A stretch of DNA of 64,000 bases. Origin: DASZIT01 sp963709665 (GTDB lineage Bacteria; Actinomycetota; Acidimicrobiia; Acidimicrobiales; RAAP-2). Below are positions 37,183-46,413 of this stretch, in pieces (within the stretch, counting starts at the first letter, position 1; the number at the start of each line of letters is the position of its first letter). A program made the translations under genes and the position numbers. The stretch is from the NCBI GenBank assembly GCA_963709665.1, contig CAVPWU010000002.1, positions 1,178,001-1,242,000 of the forward strand. Reading direction: 5' to 3'. The notes below the pieces were generated by a model that searched no databases, was not told the DNA's origin, and worked only from the letters and a program-made list of their open reading frames with translations.

Positions 37183-38049
37183 ATGGACATCGGGGTGGCC
37201 TACCCGCAGATCGAGCTGGGCGGAGACCCGTCGGCGGTGGGGACGTTCGGGCGGGCCGTCGAGCGCCTGGGCTTCGACCACCTCCTCGCCTACGAGCACG
37301 TGCTGGGGGCCGTGCACGCCGGTCGCACACCTCCGCTGACCGGGCCCTATACCGAGCGCGACCCGTTCCACGACCCGTTCGTGATGTTCGCCTACCTGGC
37401 GGCCATCACCGAACGGATCGGCTTCACCACCGGGATTCTGGTGCTCCCGCAGCGCCAGACGGCGCTGGTGGCCCGCCAGGCGGCCGACGTCGACCTGCTG
37501 TCCGGCGGCCGGTTGCGGCTGGGGGTCGGGGTCGGCTGGAACCCGGTCGAGTACGAGGCCCTCGGGGAGGACTTCCACACCCGCGGAGCCCGCCAGGAGG
37601 AGCAGATCGGGCTGCTGCGCCGGCTCTTCACCGAACCGGTGGTGGAGTTCTCCGGCCGCTTCGACCGGGTGGACCGGGCCGCCCTGGTCCCCAAGCCGAC
37701 CGCCCCCCTCCCGATCTGGCTGGGGGGATCGGGCGAAAAGGCGTTCGACCGGGCCGCCCGGCTGGCCGACGGCTTCCTCTTCTTCGGGGGTGGCGGCGAT
37801 GCCGTCGACGCCTGGACGGGGCTGCGCCGGCGGGTCGCCGACCTGGGCCGGCCGGCCGAGGAGTTCGGCGGGGACTACGTGGCGCTCAGCGGGGGCGACA
37901 TCGACCTGCTGCTACGGGAGATCGACGCCTGGCGGGCGGCCGGGGGGACCCACGTCTCGGTGGTCACCATGGGCCTCGGCCTCGACTCCCTCGAGGCCCA
38001 CCTCGACTACCTCGCCTCCCTGGCCGAGCGGCTCGACCTGCCGTCGTAG
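37183..38049 (+). CDS. LLM-class F420-dependent oxidoreductase
   Basis: A 288-residue luciferase-like flavin/F420 oxidoreductase of the kind abundant in mycobacteria and relatives (TIGR03619-like group). Landmarks are GFDHLLAYEHVLG near the start, PFVMFAYLAAITERIGFTTG (third strand), VLPQRQTALVARQAADVDLL-SGGRLRLGVGVGWN and PLPIWLGGSGEKAFDRAARLADG. The TIM-barrel fold would bind F420 or FMN. The substrate is unknown. It stands alone between dnaE2 (154 bases upstream) and the convergent carboxymuconolactone-decarboxylase-like gene. A weak GGGAAG ribosome site precedes the ATG. Confidence 0.85.
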   Translation: MDIGVAYPQIELGGDPSAVGTFGRAVERLGFDHLLAYEHVLGAVHAGRTPPLTGPYTERDPFHDPFVMFAYLAAITERIGFTTGILVLPQRQTALVARQAADVDLLSGGRLRLGVGVGWNPVEYEALGEDFHTRGARQEEQIGLLRRLFTEPVVEFSGRFDRVDRAALVPKPTAPLPIWLGGSGEKAFDRAARLADGFLFFGGGGDAVDAWTGLRRRVADLGRPAEEFGGDYVALSGGDIDLLLREIDAWRAAGGTHVSVVTMGLGLDSLEAHLDYLASLAERLDLPS

Positions 38050-38082
38050 CCCCCCTGGCGGGACCGAGCGCCGGCACCCGAC

Positions 38083-38565
38083 TCAACCCGCCCACTGCGC
38101 CGTCCACTCCCCCGTCTCGTTGCCGACGATGGCGTTGAGCCGGTTCCAGGTGTTGATGGCGGCGATGCAGGTGACCAGCGCCGCCAGTGCCGGCTCGTCG
38201 AACTCCTTGGCCGCCTCGTCGAACACCGCGTCGGGTACCGGGTCGGCCCGGTCGGCCAGCCGGGTCCCCGCCTCGGCCAGGGCCAGGGCGGCCCGTTCGG
38301 CGTCGGTGAAGTACGGGGTGTGGCGCCAGGCGGCCAACGTGGCCAGTCGCTCGTCCGACTCGCCGGCCTTCCGGGCACCGCGGGTGTGCAGGTCGAGGCA
38401 GACGGCGCAGCCGTTGATCTGGCTGGCGCGCAGGCTCACCAGCTCCAGCGTGGTGTGCGGCAGGCCGGCTGCCGCCGCCGCCTCGTCGACCGCCTTGGAG
38501 AGGCTCTGGAGGGCGTCCAGGACGCCGGGCACGCTGAGGGCGGGACTGGGGATTCGGGTGGGCAT
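38083..38565 (-). CDS. Carboxymuconolactone-decarboxylase/AhpD-like protein
   Basis: A 160-residue all-helical protein of the AhpD-like superfamily. The redox motif is NGCAVCLDLHTRGARKAGES (CxxC with the trailing His) preceded by a conserved LRASQI. LAAWRHTPYFTDAERAALALAEA is the usual next helix pair. Such proteins act as peroxidases or disulfide reductants. ATG 38565 has a GAGGAG site. It is divergent from an ECF41-like sigma factor. Carboxymuconolactone-decarboxylase-like genes are the best-known targets of that sigma group, and a fitting promoter lies upstream (38611-38637). Confidence 0.85.
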   Translation of the reverse strand: MPTRIPSPALSVPGVLDALQSLSKAVDEAAAAAGLPHTTLELVSLRASQINGCAVCLDLHTRGARKAGESDERLATLAAWRHTPYFTDAERAALALAEAGTRLADRADPVPDAVFDEAAKEFDEPALAALVTCIAAINTWNRLNAIVGNETGEWTAQWAG

Positions 38566-38610
38566 AGCTCCTCCTCGGGGGATGGGGTGGGACGGATCTC
38601 CCACTCTCCT

Positions 38611-38637
38611 GACCCCCGGGCATGCGGGAGTGTGACC
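38611..38637 (-). promoter_or_regulatory. Candidate ECF41-type promoter of the AhpD-like gene
   Basis: On the minus strand GGTCACA (38637-38631), a 16-base spacer, then GGTC (38614-38611). The described ECF41 consensus is TGTCACA, 16-18 bases, CGTC, so this is one mismatch in each element. Transcription would start about 40 bases before the ATG at 38565. Inference from spacing and context. Confidence 0.45.
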
Positions 38638-38781
38638 GGCGCCGGCCCGACCGTCGTCGACCGCACGTCAGCGCGCCCACCGCCCGGCCCACCCACCACC
38701 CGGCGGTCACATCGGCGGTCGCCACGGGGTCACCACTGCCGGGGGTCCGTGCGGCGACCCGGTTCGACGAGGATGGGTGCC

Positions 38782-39672
38782 ATGGACGGGAACGACCGGC
38801 TGGCGGAACGGTTCGAGGAGCAGCGGGCCCACCTGCGGGCGGTCGCCTACCGGATGCTGGGCTCGCTCACCGAGGCCGACGACGCCGTCCAGGACACCTG
38901 GGTGCGGGCCAGCCGGGCCGACCGGGACGAGGTCGAGAATCTGGGTGGGTGGTTGACGACCATCGTGGCCCGGGTCTGCCTCAATATGCTCCGGTCACGC
39001 AACGTCCGGCGCGAGGAGTCCCTCGAGGTCCAGGTCCGCCTCCCCGATCCGGTCATCAGCCCGGTGGGGGGAGGGCGACCCGAGGAGGAGGCGCTCCTCG
39101 CCGACTCGGTCGGCCTGGCCCTCCAGGTCGTGCTGGACGCCCTCGCACCCGCCGAGCGCCTGGCCTTCGTGCTCCACGACATGTTCGGGCTGCCGTTCGA
39201 GGAGATCGCCCCCATGGTCGACCGGTCGCCGACCGCCGCCCGGCAGCTGGCCAGCCGGGCGCGGCGTCGGGTCCGGGGCGCCGAGGTCCCCGATCCCGAC
39301 CTCGGCCGCCAACGGGCGGTGGTCGACGCCTTCCTGCTGGCGGCCCGGGGCGGTGACCTCGACGCCCTGGTGGCCCTGCTCCACCCCGACGTGGTGCTGC
39401 ACGTCGACTTCGGTCCCGGCCGTCCGGCCGCCTCCACCGTGGTACGCGGGGCGGCGGCGGTGGCCGGGCAGGCCCGGCGCGGCGCCAATCCGGCCGCCCT
39501 GATCCACCCGGCGCTGATCAACGGGGCGGCCGGCGTGGTCATCACCCTCCGCGGGCAACCCCACATCGCCATGGCCTTCACCGTCGTGGACGACCGGGTG
39601 GTCGAGATCGACCTGTTCGCCGACCCCGAGCGCCTGCGCCGGGTCGCAACCTCCCTCCTGGGCGACGGGTAG
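38782..39672 (+). CDS. ECF41-type RNA polymerase sigma factor with SnoaL-like extension
   Basis: A ~296-residue extracytoplasmic-function sigma factor (SigJ/ECF41 group). Region 2 reads YRMLGSLTEADDAVQDTWVR with GGWLTTIVARVCLNMLRSRN. Region 4 is LAPAERLAFVLHDMFGLPFE then APMVDRSPTAARQLASRARR. After it comes a ~100-residue SnoaL/NTF2-like domain (AVVDAFLLAARGGDLDALVA onward) ending FADPERLRRVATSLLG, comparable to the NPDKLR motif that controls activity in ECF41 factors. No anti-sigma gene is adjacent, as usual for this group, in which the extension does the regulating. ATG 38782 is chosen for its AGGA site. ATG 38773 is possible. Confidence 0.88.
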   Translation: MDGNDRLAERFEEQRAHLRAVAYRMLGSLTEADDAVQDTWVRASRADRDEVENLGGWLTTIVARVCLNMLRSRNVRREESLEVQVRLPDPVISPVGGGRPEEEALLADSVGLALQVVLDALAPAERLAFVLHDMFGLPFEEIAPMVDRSPTAARQLASRARRRVRGAEVPDPDLGRQRAVVDAFLLAARGGDLDALVALLHPDVVLHVDFGPGRPAASTVVRGAAAVAGQARRGANPAALIHPALINGAAGVVITLRGQPHIAMAFTVVDDRVVEIDLFADPERLRRVATSLLGDG

Positions 39673-39757
39673 CCACGCCGGGGCGCCCCCCCACCCCGAC
39701 CGGGGGTGGCGGGCCCGGGGTGTCCGTCCGGTCCGGCGATCCGTGTTTACTGGGGGG

Positions 39758-40198
39758 ATGCCACTCACCGGTGAGTACGAACCCAGCCCCCAGTCGTACG
39801 TGAGCGACCAGGTCGCCCTCTACGAGAGCTCGGGCGGCACCGAGGGCACCACCCTCCGGGACCTGCCGGTGATCATCCTCACCTCGGTGGGGGCGAAATC
39901 CGGGAAGCTCCGCAAGACCCCGCTGATGCGGGTGGAGCACGACGGCCGCTACGCGGTGGTGGCCTCCCAGGGCGGCGCCCCCACCCACCCGGTCTGGTTC
40001 CACAACCTGGTGGCCGACCCCCACGTCACCCTGCAGGACGGCCCCCAGGTCCGGGACATGGTGGCCCGGGAGGTCACCGGTGAGGAGAAAGCCACCTGGT
40101 GGGGGCGGGCGGTCGCCGCCTACCCCGACTACGACGACTACCAGGCCAAGACCGATCGGTCGATCCCGGTCTTCGTGCTCGAGCCCGAGACCCCCTGA
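39758..40198 (+). CDS. Deazaflavin (F420)-dependent nitroreductase-family protein (Ddn-like)
   Basis: A 146-residue split-barrel protein of the Ddn/FDOR-A family, which uses reduced F420 to reduce quinones or nitro compounds. Typical blocks are VILTSVGAKSGKLRKTPLMR (F420 phosphate-binding), YAVVASQGGAPTHPVWFHNL and LVADPHVTLQDG, with a final YPDYDDYQAKTDRSIPVFVL. ATG 39758 is preferred over a GTG at 39743 because conserved residues begin after it. It is followed after three bases by the patatin gene, so the two are probably one operon. Confidence 0.87.
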   Translation: MPLTGEYEPSPQSYVSDQVALYESSGGTEGTTLRDLPVIILTSVGAKSGKLRKTPLMRVEHDGRYAVVASQGGAPTHPVWFHNLVADPHVTLQDGPQVRDMVAREVTGEEKATWWGRAVAAYPDYDDYQAKTDRSIPVFVLEPETP

Positions 40199-40201
40199 TC
40201 C

Positions 40202-41140
40202 GTGGTGGTGCCCGACTCACCCTTCACCGACCTGGCCGTTCCCCGGAGCTTCGACGCCCGCTACGGCGACGGGCTGGAGCACGGCCTCTGCCTGGGCGGT
40301 GGCGGCCTCTTCTTCGTGGCCTGGCAGGTCAGCTACCTGCACACCCTGACCACCCGGGGGATCGACCTCGGGCGGGCCGAGCGGGTGGTCGGCACCTCGG
40401 CCGGCTCGCTGGTGGCCACCAACCTGACCGCCGGCCGGCTGGGCTACCTGCACGGTCAGCTGTCGCTGCTGGTGCGGGCGCCGGCGGTCCTGGCCGCCAT
40501 GGTGCCGGCCGGCGAGCTCCGGCCCAGCCAGCAACGGGCCCTCGACCGGTTTCTGGTCGCCGACGACGACAGCACCGAGACGGTCACCACCATCGGCCAC
40601 GCCGCCCTGGCCGCCCAGACCGCCAGCCCCGCCTCCAGCCGGCGCACCATGGCCCTGGTGGTGGGCCGGGGTCGCTGGCCGTCGCCGGCCCTCCACATCA
40701 CCTGCACCGACACCTACACCGGCGAACGGTGCGTGATCACCCACCGGTCGGGGACCACGCGCCCGGCGGCGGTGGGCGCCAGCAGCGCGGTGCCCGGCAT
40801 CTTCCCGCCCCAACCCGTCCAGGACCGCTGGTGCATGGACGGCGGGGTGGGCGGCAGCGGCACCCATCTCGACCTGCTGGCCGGGGCCCGGAAGGTGGTG
40901 GCCCTGACCCTCACCGACGGGACCGAGGCGTCGGACGGCGGCATGATGACCCAGGCGCCCGACTCGTTCGCCCTCGAGCAGAAGTCACTCACCGACACCG
41001 GGACGGAGCTCTGGCTCCGCCGGCCCGCCGAGGTCGACCTGGTCCAGCTGATGTCCCCCGCCTCGGTGCCCGGAGCGGTGGCCATGGGCCGGCGCCAGGC
41101 CCTCGAGGACGCCGACGAGCTCGCCGACTTCTGGCGCTGA
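40202..41140 (+). CDS. Patatin-like phospholipase family protein
   Basis: A 312-residue serine acyl hydrolase. The oxyanion-hole glycines (LGGGGLFF, 31-37), nucleophile elbow GTSAG (64-68, Ser66) and the catalytic Asp in MDGG (Asp213) form the patatin Ser-Asp dyad. SSAVPGIFPP matches the conserved block before the Asp. It has no signal peptide, so it acts in the cytoplasm or at the inner membrane face, probably as a lipase or lysophospholipase. The GTG at 40202 is three bases after the previous stop. A fatty-acid desaturase gene follows, which fits a membrane-lipid theme. Confidence 0.85.
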   Translation: MVVPDSPFTDLAVPRSFDARYGDGLEHGLCLGGGGLFFVAWQVSYLHTLTTRGIDLGRAERVVGTSAGSLVATNLTAGRLGYLHGQLSLLVRAPAVLAAMVPAGELRPSQQRALDRFLVADDDSTETVTTIGHAALAAQTASPASSRRTMALVVGRGRWPSPALHITCTDTYTGERCVITHRSGTTRPAAVGASSAVPGIFPPQPVQDRWCMDGGVGGSGTHLDLLAGARKVVALTLTDGTEASDGGMMTQAPDSFALEQKSLTDTGTELWLRRPAEVDLVQLMSPASVPGAVAMGRRQALEDADELADFWR

Positions 41141-41253
41141 CCCCCCTCCCGACGGCACCCCGGTAGGATGGAGGGGTAGGTCGGTTCACGGCACCCGGTT
41201 TCCGGGGTCCGGAGAGCCGGCCGGCGGGTCCCACCACCATCCCAGGTGATTCG

Positions 41254-42381
41254 GTGGTCGGGTCCAGACCTCGCAGGACCGATGACCGCCCACCCGGCGG
41301 GCCCGGCCAGGATCACCGGACCGACCGAGAGAGATCAGCCGTCATCACGACCACCGAGGTCCCGACCGACCGGTCGTCGCACCGCGACGACTTCGCCGAG
41401 TTGGCCAGACAGATGCGCGAGCAGGGACTGCTCGGCCGCCGGCGCGGCTACTACGCCATCAAGATCGCCGCCACCACCACGGCCCTGGGCCTGTTGGTCA
41501 CCGCCGTCGTCCTGATGGGCGACACCTGGTGGACCCTGGTGCCGGCGGTGGGCATCGCCTTCGCCATGGCCCAGATGGGCTTCATCGGCCACGACGCCGG
41601 TCACCGGCAGATCTGCACCCGGCGCCGCGACAACGACCTGATCGGCCTGGTGGCCGCCAACCTGCTCACCGGCTTCAGCTTCGGGTGGTGGCTGACCAAG
41701 CACAACCGGCACCACGCCCACACCAACCGCCCCGACAAGGACCCCGACCTGGTCCCCGGCGCCCTCGTCTTCACCGCCGAGCAGGTGGCCCGGCGGCCGG
41801 CGGTGGGTCGGTGGTTCGGTCGGATCCAGGCGGTCACCGTCTTCCCCCTCCTCTTTCTGGAGGCGCTCAACCTCCACCTGGCCAGCGTGCTGGCCATCGG
41901 CCGGCGCCGGGACCGGGGGGCCCTCACCGAGGCCGGCCTGCTCGCCGTCCACCTGGCGGTGTTCATCGTGGGGCCGTTTCTGGTCCTGTCGCCACTGCGG
42001 GCGGTCTGCTTCGTGGCGATCAGCCAGTCGTTGTTCGGCTTCTACCTGGGTGCCAGCTTCGTGCCCAACCACGTGGGGATGCCCACCCTGGGCGGCACCG
42101 ACGACCTCGGCTTCCTCCGCCGCCAGGTGCTCACCTCGCGGAACCTGTCGGGCCGGTCCCTGACCGGCTTCCTCTACGGGGGCCTGGACACCCAGATCGA
42201 GCACCACCTGTTCCCGACCATGCCCCGGGCCAATCTCCGCCGGGCCCGTGAGCTGGTGCGCCCCTTCTGCGTCGAGCACCGGATCGAGTACGCCGAGCAG
42301 AGCCCCTGGCGCGCCTACCGCGAGGTCCTCCACCACCTCCGCCGCGCCGGCGCCGGGAGGGTCACCCCCGCCATCGGCTGA
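41254..42381 (+). CDS. Membrane fatty-acid desaturase
   Basis: A di-iron acyl desaturase of the DesA3/linoleoyl-CoA type. The three histidine boxes are HDAGH (113-117), HNRHH (150-154) and QIEHH (314-318, counted from the start given). Four or more helices flank them (ATTTALGLLVTAVVLMG and others). It needs electrons from a ferredoxin or reductase. The start is uncertain: GTG 41254 is the first in frame, but an ATG at 41282 in another frame with a better context suggests that the true N-terminus is affected by a one-base error. The conserved part (from about RQMREQGLL) is intact. Confidence 0.88.
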   Translation: MVGSRPRRTDDRPPGGPGQDHRTDRERSAVITTTEVPTDRSSHRDDFAELARQMREQGLLGRRRGYYAIKIAATTTALGLLVTAVVLMGDTWWTLVPAVGIAFAMAQMGFIGHDAGHRQICTRRRDNDLIGLVAANLLTGFSFGWWLTKHNRHHAHTNRPDKDPDLVPGALVFTAEQVARRPAVGRWFGRIQAVTVFPLLFLEALNLHLASVLAIGRRRDRGALTEAGLLAVHLAVFIVGPFLVLSPLRAVCFVAISQSLFGFYLGASFVPNHVGMPTLGGTDDLGFLRRQVLTSRNLSGRSLTGFLYGGLDTQIEHHLFPTMPRANLRRARELVRPFCVEHRIEYAEQSPWRAYREVLHHLRRAGAGRVTPAIG

Positions 42382-42397
42382 TCCACCCACGCCGGTC

Positions 42398-42415
42398 GGG
42401 TCGGGTCGGGTCGGG
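42398..42415 (+). other. Four GGG tracts with 2-base loops (G-quadruplex-like)
   Basis: GGGTCGGGTCGGGTCGGG lies between the convergent desaturase and transglutaminase genes. It meets the simple four-tract rule for a G-quadruplex on the plus strand. It might help end transcription from either side. It could also be an unselected GC-rich repeat. Confidence 0.45.
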
Positions 42416-42417
42416 TC

Positions 42418-43179
42418 TCAGCTGAGGGTGACCCGGCTGACCACGTCGTCGTCGGGGAGCGGCCCGTCGAGGGTGGCGAAGACCTCGCTCTCGAGGAGCT
42501 GGGCCTCGCCCCCGTAGGTGGAGAGGAAGGCGGTGTCGGCGGCGTCCCGTCCGCTGCAGATCCGCAGCAGCCCGGCCCGCGGCGCCAACAGGGTGGCGTC
42601 GACGGCGTACCAGGTCCCGTCGATGGCCGCCTCGGCCACCGCGTGGAAGTCCATCGGCTCGAGGCCGGGGGCGTAGACGGCGGTCAGCCGGGCCGGTACG
42701 TCGAGGCCGCGCAGCAGGGCGATGACCAGGTGGGCGTAGTCACGGCAGACCCCCTGACGCTGCAGCAGCGTCTCCACCGCCCCGTCGGTGGGCCGGCTGC
42801 TCCCCGGCACGTAGGCCAGGCGGGTGCCCACCCACGACGACACCGCCGCCAGCAGGTCGCGGTGGTCGGTGATCCCGCCGAACTCGGCATGGGCCACCGT
42901 GGTCAGCCGATCTGACTCGGCGTACCGGCTGGGGCGCCGGTAGGTGATCTCGTCGGCCGGGCTCACCGGCTCGGTGGGCACCGGCCCGGTGACGGTGACG
43001 TCGTAGGCGATCTCGAGCCGACCGCGGCCGGCCTCGAACCGGTGCACCCGGCCCATGCCCGGGACCGTCACCTCGGTGACCGCCGGCCCGGTGCCGTCGA
43101 TCCGCACCGAGAGGGCCTCCTCCAGACCGGGGGTGGTGGGCGGAGCCACCTGCAGGAACGCCTCGATCGGCTCGATCAC
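42418..43179 (-). CDS. Transglutaminase-like domain protein
   Basis: A cytosolic cysteine-protease-fold protein. The catalytic triad is Cys145 in GVCRDYAHLVIALLRGLDVP, His179 in PMDFHAVAEA and Asp194 in WYAVDATLLAPR, and the family's beta-sandwich N-terminal region precedes it. Many homologues begin with about 20 more residues, and upstream of the apparent GTG 43179 the same frame reads TVRRAGARLLLD, which looks coding. However, that extension reaches a stop without any ATG, GTG or TTG. The true start may be a rare codon or be hidden by a sequence error. The role may be in peptide cleavage or crosslinking. Context gives no partner. Confidence 0.78.
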   Translation of the reverse strand: MIEPIEAFLQVAPPTTPGLEEALSVRIDGTGPAVTEVTVPGMGRVHRFEAGRGRLEIAYDVTVTGPVPTEPVSPADEITYRRPSRYAESDRLTTVAHAEFGGITDHRDLLAAVSSWVGTRLAYVPGSSRPTDGAVETLLQRQGVCRDYAHLVIALLRGLDVPARLTAVYAPGLEPMDFHAVAEAAIDGTWYAVDATLLAPRAGLLRICSGRDAADTAFLSTYGGEAQLLESEVFATLDGPLPDDDVVSRVTLS

Positions 43180-43383
43180 GTCGAGGAGGAGGCGGGCGCC
43201 CGCCCGCCGGACCGTGGCCGACCCCGACCCGGTGTCTGTCGGGAGGGCGGTCGGCAGGGTGTCGGGGGGATTGGCGATCTGACCAGGCTAGTCACCGGGG
43301 CCCGGCGGTCCGCTCGGCGACACCGCCGCCACGGCCGATCCGCCGACGGGTGCCCACCTCCCCACCGGCGGTACGATGCGCAG

Positions 43384-44589
43384 ATGCCTGCCGGACCGGA
43401 GATGAAGGGCATGGCCGGACCGTCGTCCGCGCCTGCCATGCACGGCATGTACGCCCCGCCGGTCGACACCCACTCGCTCCTCACCGCCTGGCCGGTCAGC
43501 CTGATCGGCGTGGCCCTCTTCGTGGTGGCGCTGGCGGCCGCCTGGCGGGCGGCGGTGGTCTGGCGCCGGGGGGAGCCCCGCTCCCCCAGCTGGCTGTCGT
43601 ACGCCGGCCTGGCGGTGGTGGCCGGGCTGCTCGGCCTCCGCTGGGCCGTCCACACCCCCCACGGCAGCCCCTTCGCCTACGCCACGGTGGCCGTGGCCAC
43701 CATCGCCGCCCTCACCTACCTGACCGGTGTCCGGCGCCTGGCCCGCCGGGGCCGGGTGTGGCCGGCGTTCCGGACCACCGTCTTCCTGGCCGGCTGGGTG
43801 ACCGTGGCCCTGGCCCTGGCCTCACCGGTCTCCACCCTGGTGGCGTCGTCCTTCGAGTACCACGTGGTCCAGCACATGCTGCTGATGGTGGTGGCCGCTC
43901 CCCTGCTGGCCCTGAGCGCCCCGATGACCCTGGCCCTCCAGACCTGCCACCACGACACCAAGGTGGTGCTCCTCAGGGTCCTCCGCACCAAGACCTTCGC
44001 CGCCCTCACCTTTCCGGTCACCGTCTGGTTCCTCTACTACGGGGTGATGTTCGCCTTCTTCCTCACGCCGCTGATCGGGATCGCCATGAACCACATGGCG
44101 CTCATGGACGCGTTCAACGTGCTGTTCCTCCTGGGCGGCTGCAACTTCTGGTGGCCGACCATCGGCATCGACCACAACCCCCGGTGGAAGATGACCCACG
44201 GGATGCGGATCATCAACCTCCTGATCGGGGTGCCGTTCGAGTCGTTCCTGGGGATCGCCCTCCTGGGGGGTGGCGCCGCCGCCTCCATCTACACCACGTC
44301 GCAGACCCACGTGGGCGGCGGCATGGTGTGGGCGATCGGCGAGGTCTCCGCCTTCGTGGGGACGGCCATCGTCATGGTCCAGTGGATGCGTGACGACCGG
44401 CGGGTGGCCGTGCGCGAGGACCGTCGCACCCTCGTCCGCCAGCGGGCGGACCACGAGCGCCAGGTCCGATCGGGTGGGGCGCCGTCCCCGGTGGCCGCCC
44501 CGTCCACCGCCGGCTCGGCCTACGAGGAGGCCTACCTGGCGCGGGGGATCCCGGTCCCGGTCATCCTCGGCGACGACTACCGGTCCTGA
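43384..44589 (+). CDS. CtaG-type cytochrome c oxidase assembly membrane protein
   Basis: A 401-residue membrane protein of the caa3-CtaG family, linked to copper delivery or assembly of aa3/caa3 oxidases. A Met/His-rich N-terminus (MKGMAGP...MHGMYAPP) is consistent with metal handling. About eight helices follow, including TFLAGW-like WVTVALALASPVSTLVASSF, YHVVQHMLLMVVAAPLLALS (conserved HxxxH-type region) and FLTPLIGIAMNHMALMDAFN. ATG 43384 starts just before the Met/His segment. The gene is divergent from the transglutaminase and ends nine bases before the HDAC-like gene on the other strand. Confidence 0.8.
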   Translation: MPAGPEMKGMAGPSSAPAMHGMYAPPVDTHSLLTAWPVSLIGVALFVVALAAAWRAAVVWRRGEPRSPSWLSYAGLAVVAGLLGLRWAVHTPHGSPFAYATVAVATIAALTYLTGVRRLARRGRVWPAFRTTVFLAGWVTVALALASPVSTLVASSFEYHVVQHMLLMVVAAPLLALSAPMTLALQTCHHDTKVVLLRVLRTKTFAALTFPVTVWFLYYGVMFAFFLTPLIGIAMNHMALMDAFNVLFLLGGCNFWWPTIGIDHNPRWKMTHGMRIINLLIGVPFESFLGIALLGGGAAASIYTTSQTHVGGGMVWAIGEVSAFVGTAIVMVQWMRDDRRVAVREDRRTLVRQRADHERQVRSGGAPSPVAAPSTAGSAYEEAYLARGIPVPVILGDDYRS

Positions 44590-44598
44590 CCCCGGCGG

Positions 44599-45645
<1,047 letters not shown>

Positions 45646-45984
45646 CGGTCGCCATCCTCCGGCTCCCGGTCACGAGGATCCGTCACAGCCATGGTCCTCC
45701 CCTGATCCCGTCCGGCTCCGTCCACTCCCCTGCACGCTACTGCCGCCCCTCCTCGGCCGGAGGACGCCGTCGGCGACGTCGTCGGCGGCACCCGGCGAGC
45801 CACAGGTAACCGTACGGTGACAGAACACGCGCCCTGGCAGGGAGAATTCACCAATCACCCCTTGTCGGCGGGATCGCGAACGGTCATCGTGGTGACAGGC
45901 GGCGCGTTCGTGGCGTCGCCCCGTAGCGGAACAGGCAAGCCAGTGAGAAAGCGAAGCACCGCAGGAGCAGAGGGAGGGATCGTC
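45646..45984. other. Divergent intergenic region with short palindromes
   Basis: About 340 bases between the HDAC-like gene (minus) and zinc-ribbon gene (plus). Visible items are the perfect palindrome ACCGTACGGT (45809-45818), a possible stem GGCGGCGC/GCGTCGCC (about 45899-45917) with one G-U pair, and the GAGGGAGGG ribosome site before GTG 45985. The leader could be structured, but I cannot match it to a known riboswitch. No promoter hexamers are clear. Confidence 0.35.
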
Positions 45985-46413
45985 GTGGACCACGATCTGG
46001 TGGGGTACCGGAAGAACTGGCCGCACGTGGTGGCACGTACCGCCCCGAGCCCGTCGGCCGCCGAGGACCGGACCAAACGCCTCGACCAGCTGAGCCCCCT
46101 CATCCACGACCTGCTGGCCTGGGAGCTGGTGATCCGCACCGACGACGGCGCCTTCGAGCTCCGCGAGGACGTGCAGCACCGCCTGGCCGAGCTCGTCGCC
46201 CGGCAGTCCCACCCCACCGCCGCCGTCTACGTCGGGCGACCCTGCGCCCACTGCGGTGCCACCGGCGTCACCCGGCTGGTCGACGGGGTGCGGGCCTGCC
46301 CGGCCTGCGCCCAGACCCGACCGGCCGACCTCGACGCTCCCACCGACATCGAGGGGGGCGCCCCGAAGGCCCGCGGCGAGTCCCACTCGTGGTGGGCCCG
46401 CAAGGTTGGCTGA
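45985..46413 (+). CDS. Small zinc-ribbon protein, unknown function
   Basis: A 142-residue soluble protein that I do not recognise. The first ~95 residues are mostly helical with a possible winged-helix (LSPLIHDLLAWELVIRTDDG). Then comes a zinc ribbon CAHCGATGVTRLVDGVRACP-AC, with two CxxC pairs 15 residues apart, and a disordered tail. The GTG at 45985 is chosen because GGGAGGG lies seven bases upstream. The same frame stays open back to 45817. Its last bases overlap the next small gene, so they are probably translated together. Confidence 0.55.
   Translation: MDHDLVGYRKNWPHVVARTAPSPSAAEDRTKRLDQLSPLIHDLLAWELVIRTDDGAFELREDVQHRLAELVARQSHPTAAVYVGRPCAHCGATGVTRLVDGVRACPACAQTRPADLDAPTDIEGGAPKARGESHSWWARKVG

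Noticed and set aside
45899..45984. Riboswitch in the leader of the zinc-ribbon gene
   Set aside because: Only one weak stem is visible and no conserved core of a known riboswitch class could be matched by eye.
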